Positions 25,701 through 32,709 of a DNA stretch of 64,000 nt are shown piece by piece. A program made the position numbers and the translations under genes. The stretch is taken from contig SZPG01000006.1 of NCBI GenBank assembly GCA_030263595.1, positions 1-64,000 of the forward strand. The letters run 5' to 3'. The notes beneath the pieces are model-generated. The model made no database searches and had not been told where the DNA came from. It saw only the letters and a list, made by a program, of their open reading frames with translations. This DNA comes from Chloroflexi bacterium CFX6 (lineage in GTDB: Bacteria; Chloroflexota; Anaerolineae; Anaerolineales; Villigracilaceae). The first letter of the stretch is position 1. Every line of letters starts with the position of its first letter.

Positions 25701-25988
25701 ATCGAAGACCCGACCGAAACAGTGATTATCCCTTACGACGAGGAGGCGAAAGAACTTATCGAAAAATTGAAAGACACTTTATATCCATCCAAAATCCTGC
25801 GGAAACTTCAGCCCTACACGGTTTCGATTTTTGAGGGCGAGTTTGATAAACTCAGTTCAAAAGGAGTAATTTTGACCATTGACGATACTTATCAGGTTCT
25901 CAATCCCGATTACATGCAAGAGTATTATGACTCTGAAAGGGGTCTGCTCGTTCCCGAAAGCGGCGGAGGGGATGGGTTGTTTTTCTAA
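22776..25988 (+). CDS. cas3: Cas3 nuclease-helicase of type I-C fused to an N-terminal HTH-WYL regulator
   Basis: A single frame of 1070 residues. Residues 15-65 form a winged HTH (RRTVNNYL at 41-48) and about 75-325 a WYL-type regulator (region KIEIAYRPLNW at 157-167, the C-terminal extension to RLARVYGVG at about 328). From about 340 follows the full Cas3: HD nuclease with H355 and HD in LIHDLGKYS (384-385), Walker A TGGGKT (583-588), DEAQ box (706-709), TAT (738-740), EAGIDLD (854-860) and QAAGRVNR (876-883). Cas3 nicks and degrades target DNA recruited by Cascade. WYL domains are known to sense ligands or nucleic acid and often regulate CRISPR and other defence loci; here the regulator is covalently joined to the effector. 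Joining by a sequencing frameshift is unlikely, as no stop or frame change is needed. First large gene of the cas operon. Confidence 0.93.
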   Translation: MPRINDEDKRDRLERIHLLLKRNPRGLTEAEIADEVNIQRRTVNNYLQELEYQGKAFKDGIYWFPLALKESQLRSFDLSPEEAVTLYLGARLLSKQQDKRNEPAETALLKLASVLKADAGVGAEIEQAARELAGRPIQKDYQPIFRDVVRGYIYRKKIEIAYRPLNWNKSFTTLFSTYLLEPSPIGFTTYLIGHSSIVDKWRAYKLERIESVRLTKEEYALPPDFPGLEILRNAWSIVMGEETVRVVLRFNEKVKARVLETRWHPSQQTRDDPEKPGSLLWEVQVADTLDLLPWVRGWGADVEVLEPNELREALEREVKRLARVYGVGKVAAPQTRFFAHRREGEDRENWQPLIEHLQKTAEMARDFGADANIADLAYIAGLIHDLGKYSAEFQKRLEGTGPRVDHSTAGAKELKALLKGMPQEVFAQLLAYPIMGHHTGLPDHGNETDLEGGTVCARLKNNVPKYSDYKSELDLSTLPFPQSLNIRWAKDKLGFSLSFLTRMVYSALVDADFQETETYMQRRAKPRGGHEDIPALREKLDAHLKQFENPTSDINRKRSETLQACIEKGKREKPGFFSLTVPTGGGKTLASMAFGLHHAAEHGLKRIIYVIPFTTIIEQNAKVFKNIFGEEHVLEHHSNFDWEGKKRENSDDRTNSALAKLKLAAENWDIPIVVTTNVQFFESLFANRSSRCRKLHNIAKSVIIFDEAQMLPREYMRPAMAAVWELVTNYGASAVFCTATQPGLERFLPEETRVEELAPNPQELFDFYKRVEVKNLGTLPDEDLLARLNAHDQALCIVNTRRHASGLFSGLQGDGNFHLSTLMCPAHRREKLAEIEKRLKSKQPCRVVSTTVMEAGIDLDFPVGYRALTGLDSINQAAGRVNREMKRSVSAMFVFEPKSEFIKRTPSFLKQTAEVARMVLRDHAEAPISIPAIQAFFERLYDLQDPNISFDVKRIMECFEDERFKFETAARAFQIIEDPTETVIIPYDEEAKELIEKLKDTLYPSKILRKLQPYTVSIFEGEFDKLSSKGVILTIDDTYQVLNPDYMQEYYDSERGLLVPESGGGDGLFF

Positions 25989-25997
25989 ATTGCAAAT

Positions 25998-26077
25998 GTC
26001 ATTGCGAGGGCGGCGTTCTTCCGCCCGAAGCAATCTCCACTTTGGCGAGGGGACTGCTTCGCTTCGCTCGCAGTGAC
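25998..26077. repeat. Palindromic element (GTCATTGCGAG family) between cas3 and cas5
   Basis: GTCATTGCGAG opens the element and CTCGCAGTGAC closes it, with GAAGCAATC and GACTGCTTC inside. It starts 9 bp after the cas3 stop and ends just before the AGGAGG ribosome site of cas5. Confidence 0.85.
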
Positions 26078-26104
26078 ACGAAAAACTGAAAGGAGGTTCG
26101 ACAC

Positions 26105-26785
26105 ATGGGATACGGTATCACCATCCGCGTACAGGGATGCTACGCCCTGTTTACCCGTCCCGAAATGAAAGTGGAGCGCGTCAGTTACGATGTCATCACC
26201 CCATCGGCGGCGCGCGGCATCATCGAGGCGGTCTATTGGAAGCCCGCCATTCGCTGGGTGATAGATAAAATCCACGTCCTGCGCGAAATCGAGTTCACCA
26301 ACATCCGCCGCAACGAGGTGAGCGATAAGGTTTCCGTGGACAATGCCATGCAGGTGATGAAGGGCGGGAACAAACCGCTTTACATCGCCGCCACCGAAGC
26401 CCGCCAGCAGCGCGCCGCAATGGTCTTGAAGGATGTGGATTACGTCATCGAGGCGCACTTTGAATTGACTCAACCCACAGGCAACCGCGAGACTGACGAG
26501 CAGGAAGAGAAAAAACACTACAACATGGTTTTGCGCCGCCTGCGTGAAGGGCAGCGCTTCCACGCGCCCTGCCTGGGCACGCGCGAGTTCCCCGCCAAAG
26601 TGACGCTCATCGAAGACAAAGGCGACATTCCCAAAAGTCCCCTGACGGGCAAGCGTGACTTTGGCTGGATGCTCTACGACTTGGATTTCTCCAATCCGCG
26701 CGACATTCAGCCGATGTTCTATCACGCTGTCATGCAGGACGGGATGATTGACGTGCGCGCGCTGGCAAAGGAGGTGCGGCGATGA
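26105..26785 (+). CDS. cas5c: Cas5c (Cas5d), pre-crRNA endonuclease of type I-C Cascade
   Basis: A 226-residue RAMP protein. The N-terminus GYGITIRVQGCYALFTRPEMKVERVSY and TPSAARGIIEAVYWKP are diagnostic for type I-C Cas5, which in this subtype replaces Cas6 and cuts pre-crRNA at the base of the repeat hairpin. The DFGWMLYDLDF segment near the end is also conserved. A strong AAAGGAGG site precedes the ATG. It overlaps cas8c by 4 bp (ATGA). With the repeat seen here, cleavage after the 7-bp stem would leave the usual 11-nt 5' handle. Confidence 0.95.
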   Translation: MGYGITIRVQGCYALFTRPEMKVERVSYDVITPSAARGIIEAVYWKPAIRWVIDKIHVLREIEFTNIRRNEVSDKVSVDNAMQVMKGGNKPLYIAATEARQQRAAMVLKDVDYVIEAHFELTQPTGNRETDEQEEKKHYNMVLRRLREGQRFHAPCLGTREFPAKVTLIEDKGDIPKSPLTGKRDFGWMLYDLDFSNPRDIQPMFYHAVMQDGMIDVRALAKEVRR

Positions 26786-28716
26786 TTTTGCAGTCGCTTT
26801 ACAACTACTACCAGATTTTGCTGGACAATCGCTCTGATGTAGAAATTGCCGAGCCTGGGTACAGCGCGGCAAACGTCAGTTTCGCACTCAACCTTTCTGC
26901 TGAGGGCGAATTGCAGGACATTGTCCCATTGCCGTCTAAGATTTTCGATGGCAAGAAAATGCGAGATGTTAACTACCAGCGGACGATTGTTCCCGAACAA
27001 GTAAAACGTGCAGGGAGTAATCCGAAGCCGAACTTCTTGTGGGACAACAGCACTTTTGTTTTAGGCATATCGAACAATGACCAAGATGATCCTGAATATA
27101 GCCTGAAACGATTTAAAGCCTTTCGTGACTTCAACGTTGAAATCCTGTCCCAAGCGGACAGTGACGCCGCTCGTGCCGTAATTGCTTTCCTGAAAAAGCA
27201 CGATCCACAAAAAGCCAGGGAACACGAAGTTATCAACCGATACCTGGATGACTTGCTGAAAGGCGGCAATCTCATCTTTCGCGTTCAAGGGAAAAATATA
27301 CTGGACGACCCTGAAATAGTGAGAGTATGGGAAGAGCATAGGACTGGCGAAAAGGCGGTCAAAATGCAATGTCTGGTAACAGGCGAAATTGAACCAATAG
27401 CCCGCTTACATCCAAACATTCAGGGAGTGCTTGGCGCAAAATCAACAGGTGCATCTCTTGTTAGTTTTGATGACCCATCGTTTCAATCCTACAATCGAAA
27501 AGACAAGGAGACAAAAGGGCTAAATTCTCCTGTCAGCCGCCGCGCGGCATCGGGGTATGGCGTAGCGCTGAACTATCTGCTTTCCAACCAAAACCCAAAC
27601 CGCAAAATCTATTTTGGCGATACCACAGTGGTCTATTGGGCGGATGCGCCCGATACACGTTACGCCAGTACGTTCTACTCTTTTCTGAATCCAGAGTACC
27701 AGCAGGAAGAGGAAGACAATGAGAGCGAAGAACCTAAAGGTAAGGGAAAGCGAAAGCGCGCTAAAGAAACAGAACAGCAGATGGGTGAATGGGCTAAAAC
27801 GGTGCAGCAGGGAAAAGCAATTGACCTTGCCGAGTTGCGCAAACAAGTAGAGAAAGAATTGGACAAAGATACGCGCTTCTATGTGCTTGGGTTGGCTCCG
27901 AGCGCAGCGCGTCTCGCCGTGCGCTTCTTTCTCACCGAACCGTTTGGCGTGTTTGCTGAACGCATCATGCAACATTACGAAGACTTGAAAATTGACCGAG
28001 AGCAATCCTGGCAAAGGGAATATATTTCCCCAGGTCAAATCTTAAAGGAGTGCATCCCTTCTGCGATTACTGACCCAAAAAGCAGGCAAAAACTTCTCAA
28101 ATCATCTTGGTCGCTGCTGGGAGGCGCGTTCATGCGCGCCATTCTCACGGGCGCGCCCTACCCCGAAGGTTTGTACGCCGCCTTCATCAACCGCATCCGT
28201 CACGACACGGACGAAACCAACGACGAAGGCAGAAGGCGAAACGTCAAGATCAATTACATCCGCGCCGCGTATATCAAGGCGCATCTCATCCGCAAGTATC
28301 GCCGCTCAGGCAACAATCCCTATCAGGAGGCTTTGCAAATGTCACTCAACGAATCCTACACCCATCCCGCCTATGTGCTGGGACGCCTGTTCGCATGGCT
28401 GGAACGGGCGCAGCGCGCAGCCCTGGGTCAGAACATCAACGCCACCATCAAAGACCGCTACTTTACGTCCGCCTGCGCTTCGCCAGCCAGCGTGTTTCCC
28501 ATCCTGCTGCGGCTCTCGCATCATCATCTTGAAAAAGCCGAGTATGGGAAATATTTCGAAAGGCAAATCGAAGGTCTGCTTGCCACGTTGGAAGCCAAGC
28601 CCTTCCCTGCCCACCTGACGCTGGATGAACAGGGTATTTTCATCCTGGGCTACTATCACCAGCGCGCTTTCAGAAAAAGCGATGAAGCCGAGGAAGCAAA
28701 TCAACCCGAAGGATAA
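26782..28716 (+). CDS. cas8c: Cas8c (Csd1), large subunit of type I-C Cascade
   Basis: A 644-residue large subunit that in known systems recognises the PAM and holds the R-loop. It begins MILQSLYNYYQIL, as most Csd1 proteins do, and contains RFYVLGLAPSAARLAVRFF (about 370-390), the conserved Cas8c block. A strongly charged linker (EEEDNESEEPKGKGKRKRAK, about 310-330) separates two regions and looks specific to this lineage. In type I-C an internal start inside cas8c produces the small subunit Cas11c; a start in the last third is expected but I cannot fix it by eye. The gene ends directly at a palindromic repeat. Confidence 0.93.
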   Translation: MILQSLYNYYQILLDNRSDVEIAEPGYSAANVSFALNLSAEGELQDIVPLPSKIFDGKKMRDVNYQRTIVPEQVKRAGSNPKPNFLWDNSTFVLGISNNDQDDPEYSLKRFKAFRDFNVEILSQADSDAARAVIAFLKKHDPQKAREHEVINRYLDDLLKGGNLIFRVQGKNILDDPEIVRVWEEHRTGEKAVKMQCLVTGEIEPIARLHPNIQGVLGAKSTGASLVSFDDPSFQSYNRKDKETKGLNSPVSRRAASGYGVALNYLLSNQNPNRKIYFGDTTVVYWADAPDTRYASTFYSFLNPEYQQEEEDNESEEPKGKGKRKRAKETEQQMGEWAKTVQQGKAIDLAELRKQVEKELDKDTRFYVLGLAPSAARLAVRFFLTEPFGVFAERIMQHYEDLKIDREQSWQREYISPGQILKECIPSAITDPKSRQKLLKSSWSLLGGAFMRAILTGAPYPEGLYAAFINRIRHDTDETNDEGRRRNVKINYIRAAYIKAHLIRKYRRSGNNPYQEALQMSLNESYTHPAYVLGRLFAWLERAQRAALGQNINATIKDRYFTSACASPASVFPILLRLSHHHLEKAEYGKYFERQIEGLLATLEAKPFPAHLTLDEQGIFILGYYHQRAFRKSDEAEEANQPEG

Positions 28717-28717
28717 T

Positions 28718-28849
28718 GTCGTTGCGAGGGTTGATAGTCGAGTAGCGTTCGTTGCGTATCGAGACCACAGCCCGAAGCAATCCCCTGCTTGGCAAGGAGA
28801 CTGCTTCGCTTGCTCCTTCGCTACCGCTCAGGACAAGGCTCGCAGTGAC
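28718..28849. repeat. Palindromic element (GTCATTGCGAG family) with inner insertion, between cas8c and cas7
   Basis: GTCGTTGCGAG at the left and CTCGCAGTGAC at the right end with GAAGCAATCC/GACTGCTTCG inside. Extra sequence on both sides of the core makes it longer (132 bp) than its relatives, suggesting repeat-in-repeat insertion. It begins 1 bp after the cas8c stop. Confidence 0.8.
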
Positions 28850-28906
28850 ATGACCAATCATAAATCTTCAATCGAAAATCCAAAATCACAAAGGAGACTG
28901 TAAACC

Positions 28907-29794
28907 ATGACTACCCTTTCCAACCGCTACGAATTCGTCCTGCTCTATGACGTAGAGAACGGCAATCCCAACGGCGACCCCGACGCGGGCAACATGCCGC
29001 GCATTGACCCCGAAACAGGCTACGGCATCGTCACCGATGTCTGCCTGAAGCGCAAAATCCGCAATTATGTGGAGATGAGAACGGGAGACAAGCCGCCTTA
29101 CAAGATTTACATCAAAGAAAACATCCCCCTGAACGTCCAACACAAAGAAGCCTATATTGCCACAGGCACACCTGTTCCGACCAATGACAATGAAAGAAAA
29201 GCCATTCGCAACAACGCCGCCAAAATTCAAGAATTGCGTCAATGGATGTGCGGCAACTTCTTCGATATTCGCACTTTCGGCGCTGTGATGAACACAGACG
29301 TTCCTGCTGGCATTGTGCGCGGTCCAGTTCAAATAAACTTCTCTCGAAGCATTGACCCAATCGTTCAACAGGAAGTGACAATCACGCGGCTCACCGTCAC
29401 TGAAGAAGGGCAGGACAAAATAACCGAGATGGGACGCAAGCACATCGTCCCCTACGGCTTGTACCGCGCCGAAGGCTACATTTCCGCCAAACTTGCCAAT
29501 GATCCCACCAAAGGCACGGGCTTTTCGGAAGAAGACTTGAACCTATTCTGGGAAGCGCTGGTCAATATGTTCGAGCATGACCGCTCGGCGGCGCGCGGCA
29601 AGATGGCGGCGCGCAGGCTGATTGTCTTCAAGCACGAAAGCGATCTGGGCAATGCTCCCGCGCATAAGTTGTTCGAGTTGGTCAAGGTCAACAAAAAACC
29701 AGAAGCCAATCCGCCGCGCAGTTTCGGTGATTACGAAGTGGCGGTGGAAAAGGCTGGCGTGCCGCAAGGCGTGGAGTTGATCGAGAAACTTTGA
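28907..29794 (+). CDS. cas7c: Cas7c (Csd2), backbone subunit of type I-C Cascade
   Basis: A 295-residue RAMP protein that lines the crRNA in multiple copies. The N-terminus with YEFVLLYDVENGNPNGDPD, then PRIDPETGYGIVTDVCLKRKIRNY, is the hallmark of Csd2. The middle VRGPVQINFSRSIDPI and the SAARGKMAARRLIVFKHES segment are conserved as well. A GGAG ribosome site precedes the ATG. Length is normal for the family. Confidence 0.95.
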   Translation: MTTLSNRYEFVLLYDVENGNPNGDPDAGNMPRIDPETGYGIVTDVCLKRKIRNYVEMRTGDKPPYKIYIKENIPLNVQHKEAYIATGTPVPTNDNERKAIRNNAAKIQELRQWMCGNFFDIRTFGAVMNTDVPAGIVRGPVQINFSRSIDPIVQQEVTITRLTVTEEGQDKITEMGRKHIVPYGLYRAEGYISAKLANDPTKGTGFSEEDLNLFWEALVNMFEHDRSAARGKMAARRLIVFKHESDLGNAPAHKLFELVKVNKKPEANPPRSFGDYEVAVEKAGVPQGVELIEKL

Positions 29795-29814
29795 TTCGGC
29801 GGAATGAATTCCTG

Positions 29815-29960
29815 CCTCAGTTCGTGGAAGTCCACTGAAGTGGACTCCGCATACCAGTCCCGCAGGGACTTCCATGTACTGAGCAGGGGATTTATCCCCG
29901 CGAACGATGATTCACCAAACACGCAACCATGTAACGAGGAGATTGCTTCGGCAATGACAA
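29815..29960. repeat. Cluster of short palindromes between cas7 and vapC
   Basis: Three small palindromes follow each other: AGTCCACT-GA-AGTGGACT, AGTCCC-GCA-GGGACT and GGGGATTTATCCCC. The right end carries a half copy of the GTCATTGCGAG family (GATTGCTTCGGCAATGAC, to 29958). No gene is visible here. Confidence 0.7.
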
Positions 29961-29961
29961 G

Positions 29962-30351
29962 TTAATACGGTCTTTCCACCTTCACTTCTGGTAAAGGATG
30001 AAAATGCTTATCGTTCAATGTGCAAATCGTGAGACCGTAGTGGTGAGCGCTTGCCCCGATCAGGCAATCGAGAAAACCGATGCCGTGACTCAGATGAAAC
30101 TGACGATACCAATCCAACGCCGTCTGCGAGATCGCGCCCGATATGTGAACCACCGGGTAAAGCATCAACTCTTTTTCCACGATACCTTGCTCACGACGAT
30201 TGCGACAGCCTGCAAGCAGTTCAGCGGCGGTTACCACGGAATACGCCAGTTCGCCTGTGGAGAAACCACCGATCCACGCTTTGGCAGTTTCGCTGCCGCG
30301 CAGGAAGTCAATGAAAATGGAGGTGTCCAGCAGGCGCGCCGCATCAGCCAT
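29962..30351 (-). CDS. PIN-domain ribonuclease toxin (VapC-like)
   Basis: A 129-residue PIN domain. Acidic active-site residues are seen in LLDTSIFIDFL (D9), VVTAAELL (E), GFLDCLIGASA (D) and the TLNDKHF tail. VapC toxins cut tRNA or rRNA and are held by a partner antitoxin. The gene is encoded opposite to the cas genes, between cas7 and cas4, and overlaps its putative antitoxin gene by 8 bp. A standard chromosomal TA pair that entered the cas operon is the simplest view; a role in retaining the CRISPR locus is possible but not shown. Confidence 0.88.
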   Translation of the reverse strand: MADAARLLDTSIFIDFLRGSETAKAWIGGFSTGELAYSVVTAAELLAGCRNRREQGIVEKELMLYPVVHISGAISQTALDWYRQFHLSHGIGFLDCLIGASAHHYGLTICTLNDKHFHPLPEVKVERPY

Positions 30352-30586
30352 CTTGCCGCCGCTCCATGTCCTGGCGAAGTTTCAAGGCAAAGGCGGCGGG
30401 ATCGCTCGCTTCAGGATAATCCGCCCAAATGCCAAATGCGGCATGTTCGCCGGAAGTGGAGGGGCGAAGCGTTTGCCCTCGAAATTGAAGAAATTCGATG
30501 AATTGGGCAACCTCCACCAACGCATCTTTGGAGAGCGTATCCAACTGGCGAAAAATGAACTCTTTTGTTACTTGTTGAGATACCAT
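30344..30586 (-). CDS. Putative antitoxin partner of VapC (DUF2281-like)
   Basis: An 80-residue protein starting MVSQQVTKEFIFRQLDTLS, with LVEVAQFIEFLQFRG, a segment typical of small DUF2281-type antitoxins. The C-terminal half (FGIWADYPEASDPAAFALKLRQDMERR) would be the part that wraps the PIN toxin. It precedes and overlaps the toxin gene, the normal order for VapBC pairs. An obvious DNA-binding fold is not visible. Confidence 0.75.
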   Translation of the reverse strand: MVSQQVTKEFIFRQLDTLSKDALVEVAQFIEFLQFRGQTLRPSTSGEHAAFGIWADYPEASDPAAFALKLRQDMERRQDG

Positions 30587-30621
30587 GTCTACCTCTAATA
30601 GGATTTTAGCACATTATGACG

Positions 30622-30724
30622 ATGTCATTGCGAGCGCACGCTGCGAAGCAATCTCCTGTTGATGGAGCGTCTCTCATGCGTGAGGAGATTGCTTCGACGG
30701 ACGAACGCCGTCTCGCAATGACAT
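30622..30724. repeat. Palindromic element (GTCATTGCGAG family) between the TA pair and cas4
   Basis: ATGTCATTGCGAG (30622-30634) and CTCGCAATGACAT (30712-30724) are exact 13-bp inverts. GAAGCAATCTCC and GGAGATTGCTTC pair inside. It ends 9 bp before the cas4 start, so cas4 lacks its own ribosome site. Confidence 0.88.
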
Positions 30725-30733
30725 GAGCGAACC

Positions 30734-31456
30734 ATGACCGAATACACCCCCGAAGACCTGCTCCCCCTCTCGGGCATTCAGCACTTCCTGTTTTGCCGCC
30801 GGCAGTGGGCGCTGATCCACATCGAGCAACAGTGGAAGGAGAACGCGCTCACCGCCGAAGGCAGGATCATGCACAAGCGCGCCGACGACCCGTTCTTCAC
30901 TGAAACGCGGAACGGCATCGTCACGGCGCGCTCCGTGCCGGTGGCTTCGTATCGGTTGGGATTATCGGGTGTGTGTGATGTGGTGGAATTTCTCCCCTCA
31001 CCCCCAGCCCCTCTCCCAGGGGGAGAGGGGAGCAAGGAGGGAAAGGGGAGCGCGGGCGTCAAACTCCCAAACCGCGAAGGCTTCTACTTTCCCGTTCCCA
31101 TCGAATACAAACGCGGCAAACCCAAGCGCGAACCCGTGGATGAAGCTCAGTTGTGCGCGCAGGCGATGTGCCTGGAGGAAATGCTCTCCACCAGCGTCCC
31201 GCGCGGCTATTTGTACTACGGTCAAACCCGTCACCGCGAAGAGATCGAATTTACGCCGCAGTTACGCACATTGGTAGAGGAGATGTCCGCTGAGATGCAC
31301 AACTATTTCAGCAGAGGCTACACCCCGAAGGTCAAGACTCATAAAGGTTGTCGTTCCTGTTCGCTGGCGGACGTGTGCCTGCCTGTGTTACAGGAGAAGG
31401 TCGTCGCCGCGTCGAGGTATATGAGGTATATAAAACAATATTTGGAGCAGACCTGA
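30734..31456 (+). CDS. cas4: Cas4 exonuclease (adaptation module) with in-frame repeat insertion
   Basis: A 240-residue Cas4 of the PD-(D/E)XK type with an iron-sulphur cluster. Visible elements are SGIQHFLFCRRQWALI with the first cysteine, the catalytic Asp in GVCDVVEF, the ExK in PIEYKRGK, and the cysteines of KGCRSCSLADVC. Cas4 trims prespacers and selects PAM and orientation together with Cas1-Cas2. Between the catalytic Asp and ExK about 20 extra residues (starting PSPPAPLPGGEG) come from a palindromic G/C-rich repeat. The stop codon lies within the left arm of another repeat (31449-31544), so the C-terminus was also remodelled. No ribosome site is apparent. Confidence 0.92.
   Translation: MTEYTPEDLLPLSGIQHFLFCRRQWALIHIEQQWKENALTAEGRIMHKRADDPFFTETRNGIVTARSVPVASYRLGLSGVCDVVEFLPSPPAPLPGGEGSKEGKGSAGVKLPNREGFYFPVPIEYKRGKPKREPVDEAQLCAQAMCLEEMLSTSVPRGYLYYGQTRHREEIEFTPQLRTLVEEMSAEMHNYFSRGYTPKVKTHKGCRSCSLADVCLPVLQEKVVAASRYMRYIKQYLEQT
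30994..31052. repeat. Palindromic repeat inserted in frame in cas4
   Basis: CCCCTCTCCC (31008-31017) and GGGAGAGGGG (31021-31030) form a perfect 10-bp hairpin, preceded by CCCCTCACCCCCAG. This word combination is a widespread intergenic repeat type. Here it is translated as PSPPAPLPGGEGSKEGKG inside the nuclease domain. Confidence 0.8.
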
Positions 31457-31544
31457 CAGGTTTTATTATGGCGCACGTTAATCGGACTTCTCCGAATGGT
31501 TCGATACTCAATCAATCACGGCTCTGCGAAAACCTGTCAGGTCT
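31449..31544. mobile_element. MITE-like palindromic element, left of cas1
   Basis: Perfect 16-bp terminal inverted repeats AGACCTGACAGGTTTT (31449-31464) and AAAACCTGTCAGGTCT (31529-31544), 96 bp in all. The left arm contains the cas4 stop codon; the right arm ends 12 bp before the cas1 ATG, which therefore has no Shine-Dalgarno sequence. A second copy follows cas1. Confidence 0.82.
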
Positions 31545-31556
31545 TTATACACTATT

Positions 31557-32588
31557 ATGAAACACCTCGGTAACATTCTCTACATCACCACGCCCGAAGC
31601 GTATCTCTCGCTCGACGGCGAGAATATCGTCGTCCAGAAGGATGAAAAAACCTCTACGCGGCTGCCCTTGCACAACATCGAGAACATCGTCTGCTTCACG
31701 TGGCAGGGAGCCAGTCCCGCGTTGATGGGCGCGTGCGCCGAACGAAACATCGGGTTGTGTTTTCTCACGCCGAACGGGCGCTTTCAGGCGCGGGTCACGG
31801 GCCGGGTGAAGGGAAATGTCCTTTTGCGGAAGAGTCAGTTTCAGGTCGCGGAAAAAGAAGCGCAGAGCGTCCCCATCGCCGCGTCGTTTCTGCTGGGAAA
31901 GATCTCCAATTGCCGCAAGATCATCGAGCGCGCCCTCCGTGATCATTCGATGCTTGTGAACGTGGAGGCTCTGTCGGGCGCGTCGTCCTTCATGAAAGAG
32001 ACGCTCAAAGCCATCCCGAACTGCACGACGACCGCGGACCTTATGGGTTTCGAGGGAAGCGCGGCGAAGATCTATTTTGGCGTGTTCGATAATATGATCC
32101 TGCATCAACGCGAGGATTTCTTTTTCAAGGAACGTTCACGCCGCCCGCCGCTGGATAACATGAACAGCCTGCTCTCGTTCCTGTACACTTTGCTGACGAA
32201 CGAATGCGCCTCGGCTCTCGAGACCGTGGGGCTGGATCCGTTTGTGGGCTTTCTCCACGCCGACAGACCGGGCCGCCCTTCGCTCGCGCTGGACCTGATG
32301 GAGGAACTGCGTCCCGTGATGGTGGACCGCCTGGCGCTTTCGCTGGTGAACCGCAGGCAGATCACGGGCAAGGGTTTCACACAAAAGGAGAGTGGAGGCA
32401 TTCTGATGGACGACGAGACGCGTAAAGCCGTATTGACCGCCTGGCAGGAGAGGAAGAAGGAAGAGATCGTGCATCCATATTTGAAGGAGAAGATCCTCTA
32501 CGGGCTGCTTCCGCACGTTCAGGCGATGCTGTTGGCGCGTCATCTGCGCGGCGACCTGGACGCCTACCCGCCGTTCTTTTGGAGTTAA
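31557..32588 (+). CDS. cas1: Cas1 integrase of the adaptation complex
   Basis: A 343-residue Cas1. Metal-binding active-site residues are the Glu in MGFEGSAAKIYF (about E189), the His in GFLHADRPGRPSLALDLMEE (about H254) and the acidic residues following in the same segment. It integrates spacers as a dimer-of-dimers with Cas2. The N-terminal beta domain (NILYITTPEAYLSL) and the KGFTQKESGGILMDD segment are typical of the I-C type. It is flanked on both sides by copies of the same palindromic element and has no visible ribosome site, so its expression may depend on read-through or the element itself. Confidence 0.95.
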   Translation: MKHLGNILYITTPEAYLSLDGENIVVQKDEKTSTRLPLHNIENIVCFTWQGASPALMGACAERNIGLCFLTPNGRFQARVTGRVKGNVLLRKSQFQVAEKEAQSVPIAASFLLGKISNCRKIIERALRDHSMLVNVEALSGASSFMKETLKAIPNCTTTADLMGFEGSAAKIYFGVFDNMILHQREDFFFKERSRRPPLDNMNSLLSFLYTLLTNECASALETVGLDPFVGFLHADRPGRPSLALDLMEELRPVMVDRLALSLVNRRQITGKGFTQKESGGILMDDETRKAVLTAWQERKKEEIVHPYLKEKILYGLLPHVQAMLLARHLRGDLDAYPPFFWS

Positions 32589-32595
32589 TCGTGAG

Positions 32596-32692
32596 AGACC
32601 TGACGGGTTTTCGCGGAGGTTCGCTCAACCGGGCAGATCGCCGTTCGGAGAATCCAGGATCATCACGCGTCACAACGAAACCCGTCAGGTCT
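32596..32692. mobile_element. MITE-like palindromic element, right of cas1
   Basis: AGACCTGACGGGTTT (from 32596) and AAACCCGTCAGGTCT (to 32692) form the ends of a 97-bp element, almost the same size as the copy left of cas1. The arms differ from the left copy by a compensated A/G change. The interior is unrelated in detail, as expected for a structure-conserved element. Confidence 0.82.
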
Positions 32693-32709
32693 TAAGAAAG
32701 GAAGTTTGT

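Noticed and set aside
22776-25988. Possibility that the cas locus is type I-E, I-B or another subtype.
   Set aside because: There is no Cas6 and no separate Cse/Csh proteins. Csd1, Csd2 and Cas5d-type proteins plus the repeat end GTGGATTGAAAC are diagnostic of I-C.
31457-31556. A possible small RNA or tracrRNA-like gene in the cas4-cas1 gap.
   Set aside because: The gap has no repeat-complementary segment; its only structure is the terminal inverted repeat, which recurs after cas1.
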